DNA of 64,000 nucleotides from Glaciihabitans arcticus (GTDB lineage: Bacteria > Actinomycetota > Actinomycetes > Actinomycetales > Microbacteriaceae), in NCBI RefSeq assembly GCF_004310685.1, contig NZ_SISG01000001.1:124001-188000 (forward strand). The letters run 5' to 3'. Positions 63,401 through 64,000 of the stretch are shown here, one piece after another. The notes beneath the pieces are model-generated. The model saw only the letters and a list, made by a program, of their open reading frames with translations. It did not search any database and was not told where the DNA came from. The number at the start of each line of letters is the position of its first letter. Within the stretch, counting starts at the first letter, position 1. Position numbers and translations under genes: made by a program.

Positions 63401-63675
63401 ACCTCGACGCGGGCACCATCGCGGTCGACACCTTCTCGGTGCGCCTCGCCGCGAATGCGAGCCACGAGTACGACTACAAGCAGTTCGTGGCCGACAACGG
63501 CACCCCGCTCTCCGCGTCCAATGCGCGTCCGTGGCGCATCATCGAGTCCGGCCTGCAGGGTCGCTATTCAGCCACGGATGACGAGTTCCAGGCACGCGTC
63601 ACCTTCCAGCACCCGAAGCGGGTGCACACCGCAGCACTCGAGGTCGGCGCGGTGGCGGCCGCCAGCTCGCGGTAG
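60445..63675 (+). CDS. Secreted lamin-tail-domain and metallophosphoesterase protein
   Basis: A 1076-residue protein. A signal peptide (ALVALLVGTTVLSGG, cleavage near PAQA) is followed by three lamin-tail (LTD) repeats: LINEIANGG with FFELRNWGDDAVDLTGWSVY near 30-70, ISELTGAG with DDFVELQNTG near 205-235, and LSEIGTD with RNFIELSNFG near 375-405, each ending near a paired Cys. After a beta-rich linker, a calcineurin-like phosphoesterase begins near 720: HLTDTQY, HTGDLVQN, GNHDN, STHEH and GHFHG give the metal ligands (the first Asp-x-His is varied). It is secreted without a wall anchor. Likely an extracellular phosphatase or nuclease. Confidence 0.87.
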   Translation: MIRTALVALLVGTTVLSGGPPAQATGGGGHGTVLINEIANGGQRSDSDSFFELRNWGDDAVDLTGWSVYRCSAMGLRANTGRTEGELAGVILKPGEIFTFSKVGMAGDQHTTQPFSSEGVGLWLENPEGERVDAVAVYPNEPWQTQTECTFGRNLPNSLDFSLGESWQRVAATGDQAADFVKAPATIAGRNATRGQPRASSNVVISELTGAGPDGPNDDFVELQNTGTVDENISGWQLFRCTAEGRLRENTRQLVVENGTVLRPGERWVAASQSYRGRVDATYRTPLANIEFGVLLRTSDDRLVDRVSVATQADSACQDGDDKLPAVLDAVAGESHQRTADGFIIAPRTPGRANATIANSILARHLRYPATRGVALSEIGTDPAPAGQLPGMRQRNFIELSNFGATRVDIGGWTLRRCELTGSRSPDLQATVPAGTVLEPGKTWLAARAGTDEAGNADATYDTALNFLGAGIWVEDARGIRVDSAGIYAANEMDSSNVTDSPCTKGVALTTYGVDRMLGETFQRTAFTGDDATDFVAAKSTPGSAALVEAAEPITAAQPLEIEGATVRPVSVAEQKPLPATDGAARVIEAWAGASDGPLVKRTGPGERRLDASKPVDAIDDGWLSPYQRLVIDATKLRMGSSVVWRGSSVARNELQLSVWDWSASTWRLLDAGSGAGLSLGGVLGSGDIRAQRVTLLVQDGPRIEATLLDGRDGALAAPEDYDFAISHLTDTQYLSESYPEVYAGVVGWIAQNADDRKIAFATHTGDLVQNWVDPDQNEVRARREFETASKMQAVLDAARVPNSVLPGNHDNKRGVDDSLFNEYFGPERYAGTEWYGGSIAPDDNSANFSTFERGGARFLMLSLPYAYGEREIAWAEQVVTSHPGHNVVISTHEHVTPKTEFEKAHRSSTSRWVSRGQELWDRVIAPNRNVTVVLSGHFHGIGSLVTENAGDIEGHTVVELLADYQEFRTHTGERATGFQRLLQLDLDAGTIAVDTFSVRLAANASHEYDYKQFVADNGTPLSASNARPWRIIESGLQGRYSATDDEFQARVTFQHPKRVHTAALEVGAVAAASSR

Positions 63676-63774
63676 TTAACGAATAACCCCCTCCCTACCA
63701 GAACCCGCCGAGGAATAGATTTGCCCTCGAATGTGGCAACCGGCGCGTGACCGGTGGCCCTGGGGGTTGTAGTT

Positions 63775-64000
63775 ATGACGAAGTTGCTGCCGGCCCGCGC
63801 CCTCGGCGCGGGTGCCATCGCCGTTGTGCTCGCGCTGCTGGCCGCGCTGCTGAGCCCCGTCGCGGCGAGTGCCGCAGTTTCGGGAAGTGTTGCCGGGGTC
63901 GTGACGCTAAGCACCGGCGCCGTCGGAAAAGGCGTGAGTGTGCAGCTTGTTGCAATCGCGGGAGACGGCAGCGATCTCGCCCGCCATGTTTCTCAAAGGG
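63775..64000 (+). CDS. Secreted protein, 3' end cut off by the window
   Basis: The start of a gene with a clear signal peptide: basic MTKLLPARALGAG, hydrophobic AIAVVLALLAALL, and a cleavage site near SPVAASA. The first mature residues (VSGSVAGVVTLSTGAVGKGV) resemble the opening strands of carboxypeptidase-regulatory or Cna-B-like beta-sandwich domains, often repeated in surface proteins; with only 75 codons visible this is tentative. GGGGG lies about seven bases before the ATG. Confidence 0.65.
   Translation, partial: MTKLLPARALGAGAIAVVLALLAALLSPVAASAAVSGSVAGVVTLSTGAVGKGVSVQLVAIAGDGSDLARHVSQR

Overview
The window is a high-GC actinobacterial chromosome segment, most likely from the family Microbacteriaceae. 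The evidence is the lpqB-comF-hpf-secA order, a WhiB1-type regulator with the canonical cysteine spacing, a PdtaS-like kinase, LAxTG-type wall-anchored proteins, an Mrp antiporter operon, and many starts of the form TANNNT-N6-A/GTG, which is typical of leaderless actinobacterial transcripts. I cannot name the species.

Layout. 1-6.2 kb: end of lpqB, comF, long-form hpf and secA (housekeeping), with strong hairpins around secA. 6.4-11.9 kb: an accessory block of visibly lower GC. It holds a DUF488 protein with a convergent partner, an SF1 helicase overlapping a DUF2290-like gene, and a two-helix membrane protein. It looks like a defence or nucleic-acid conflict island inserted between secA and the next core genes. 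12.1-19.3 kb: PdtaS-like kinase, whiB1, bcp, tRNA-Lys, small membrane and lipoprotein genes, a double-GNAT protein and a SolA-like flavin oxidase. 19.4-21.8 kb: a solitary lower-GC gene for an 807-residue protein with a HEPN-type R-N-x3-H motif, a second defence candidate. 21.9-25.5 kb: GNAT, galE, a LysE exporter, a ridA remnant and a D-serine-dehydratase-like PLP enzyme.

25.5-32.2 kb: an ethanolamine-permease-like transporter divergent from a glutamine-synthetase-like ligase, a PuuD-like hydrolase, an aldehyde dehydrogenase, an SDR and an FCD regulator. Together these read as a gamma-glutamylation route for ethanolamine or a similar amino-alcohol. 32.2-39.7 kb: small membrane proteins, an ArsB/SLC13-like transporter, and a TetR-MMPL-YhgE cassette in which the MMPL protein carries a degenerate ABC-like tail; two palindromic operators precede tetR. 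39.9-42.2 kb: two paralogous wall-anchored surface proteins sharing an upstream sequence element.

42.4-48 kb: corA, otsA-otsB, a GIY-YIG nuclease flanked by REP-like palindromes, and a retropepsin-like protease divergent from a RimK ligase fused to a TrkA-C domain. 48-54.2 kb: a tightly overlapping mnhACDEFG operon. 54.3-59.5 kb: ilvD-ilvB-ilvN-ilvC. 59.5-64 kb: a hairpin-rich spacer, a Pr6Pr-like membrane protein, a large secreted lamin-tail/metallophosphoesterase protein and the start of another secreted protein. All calls come from reading the sequence; no searches were run.
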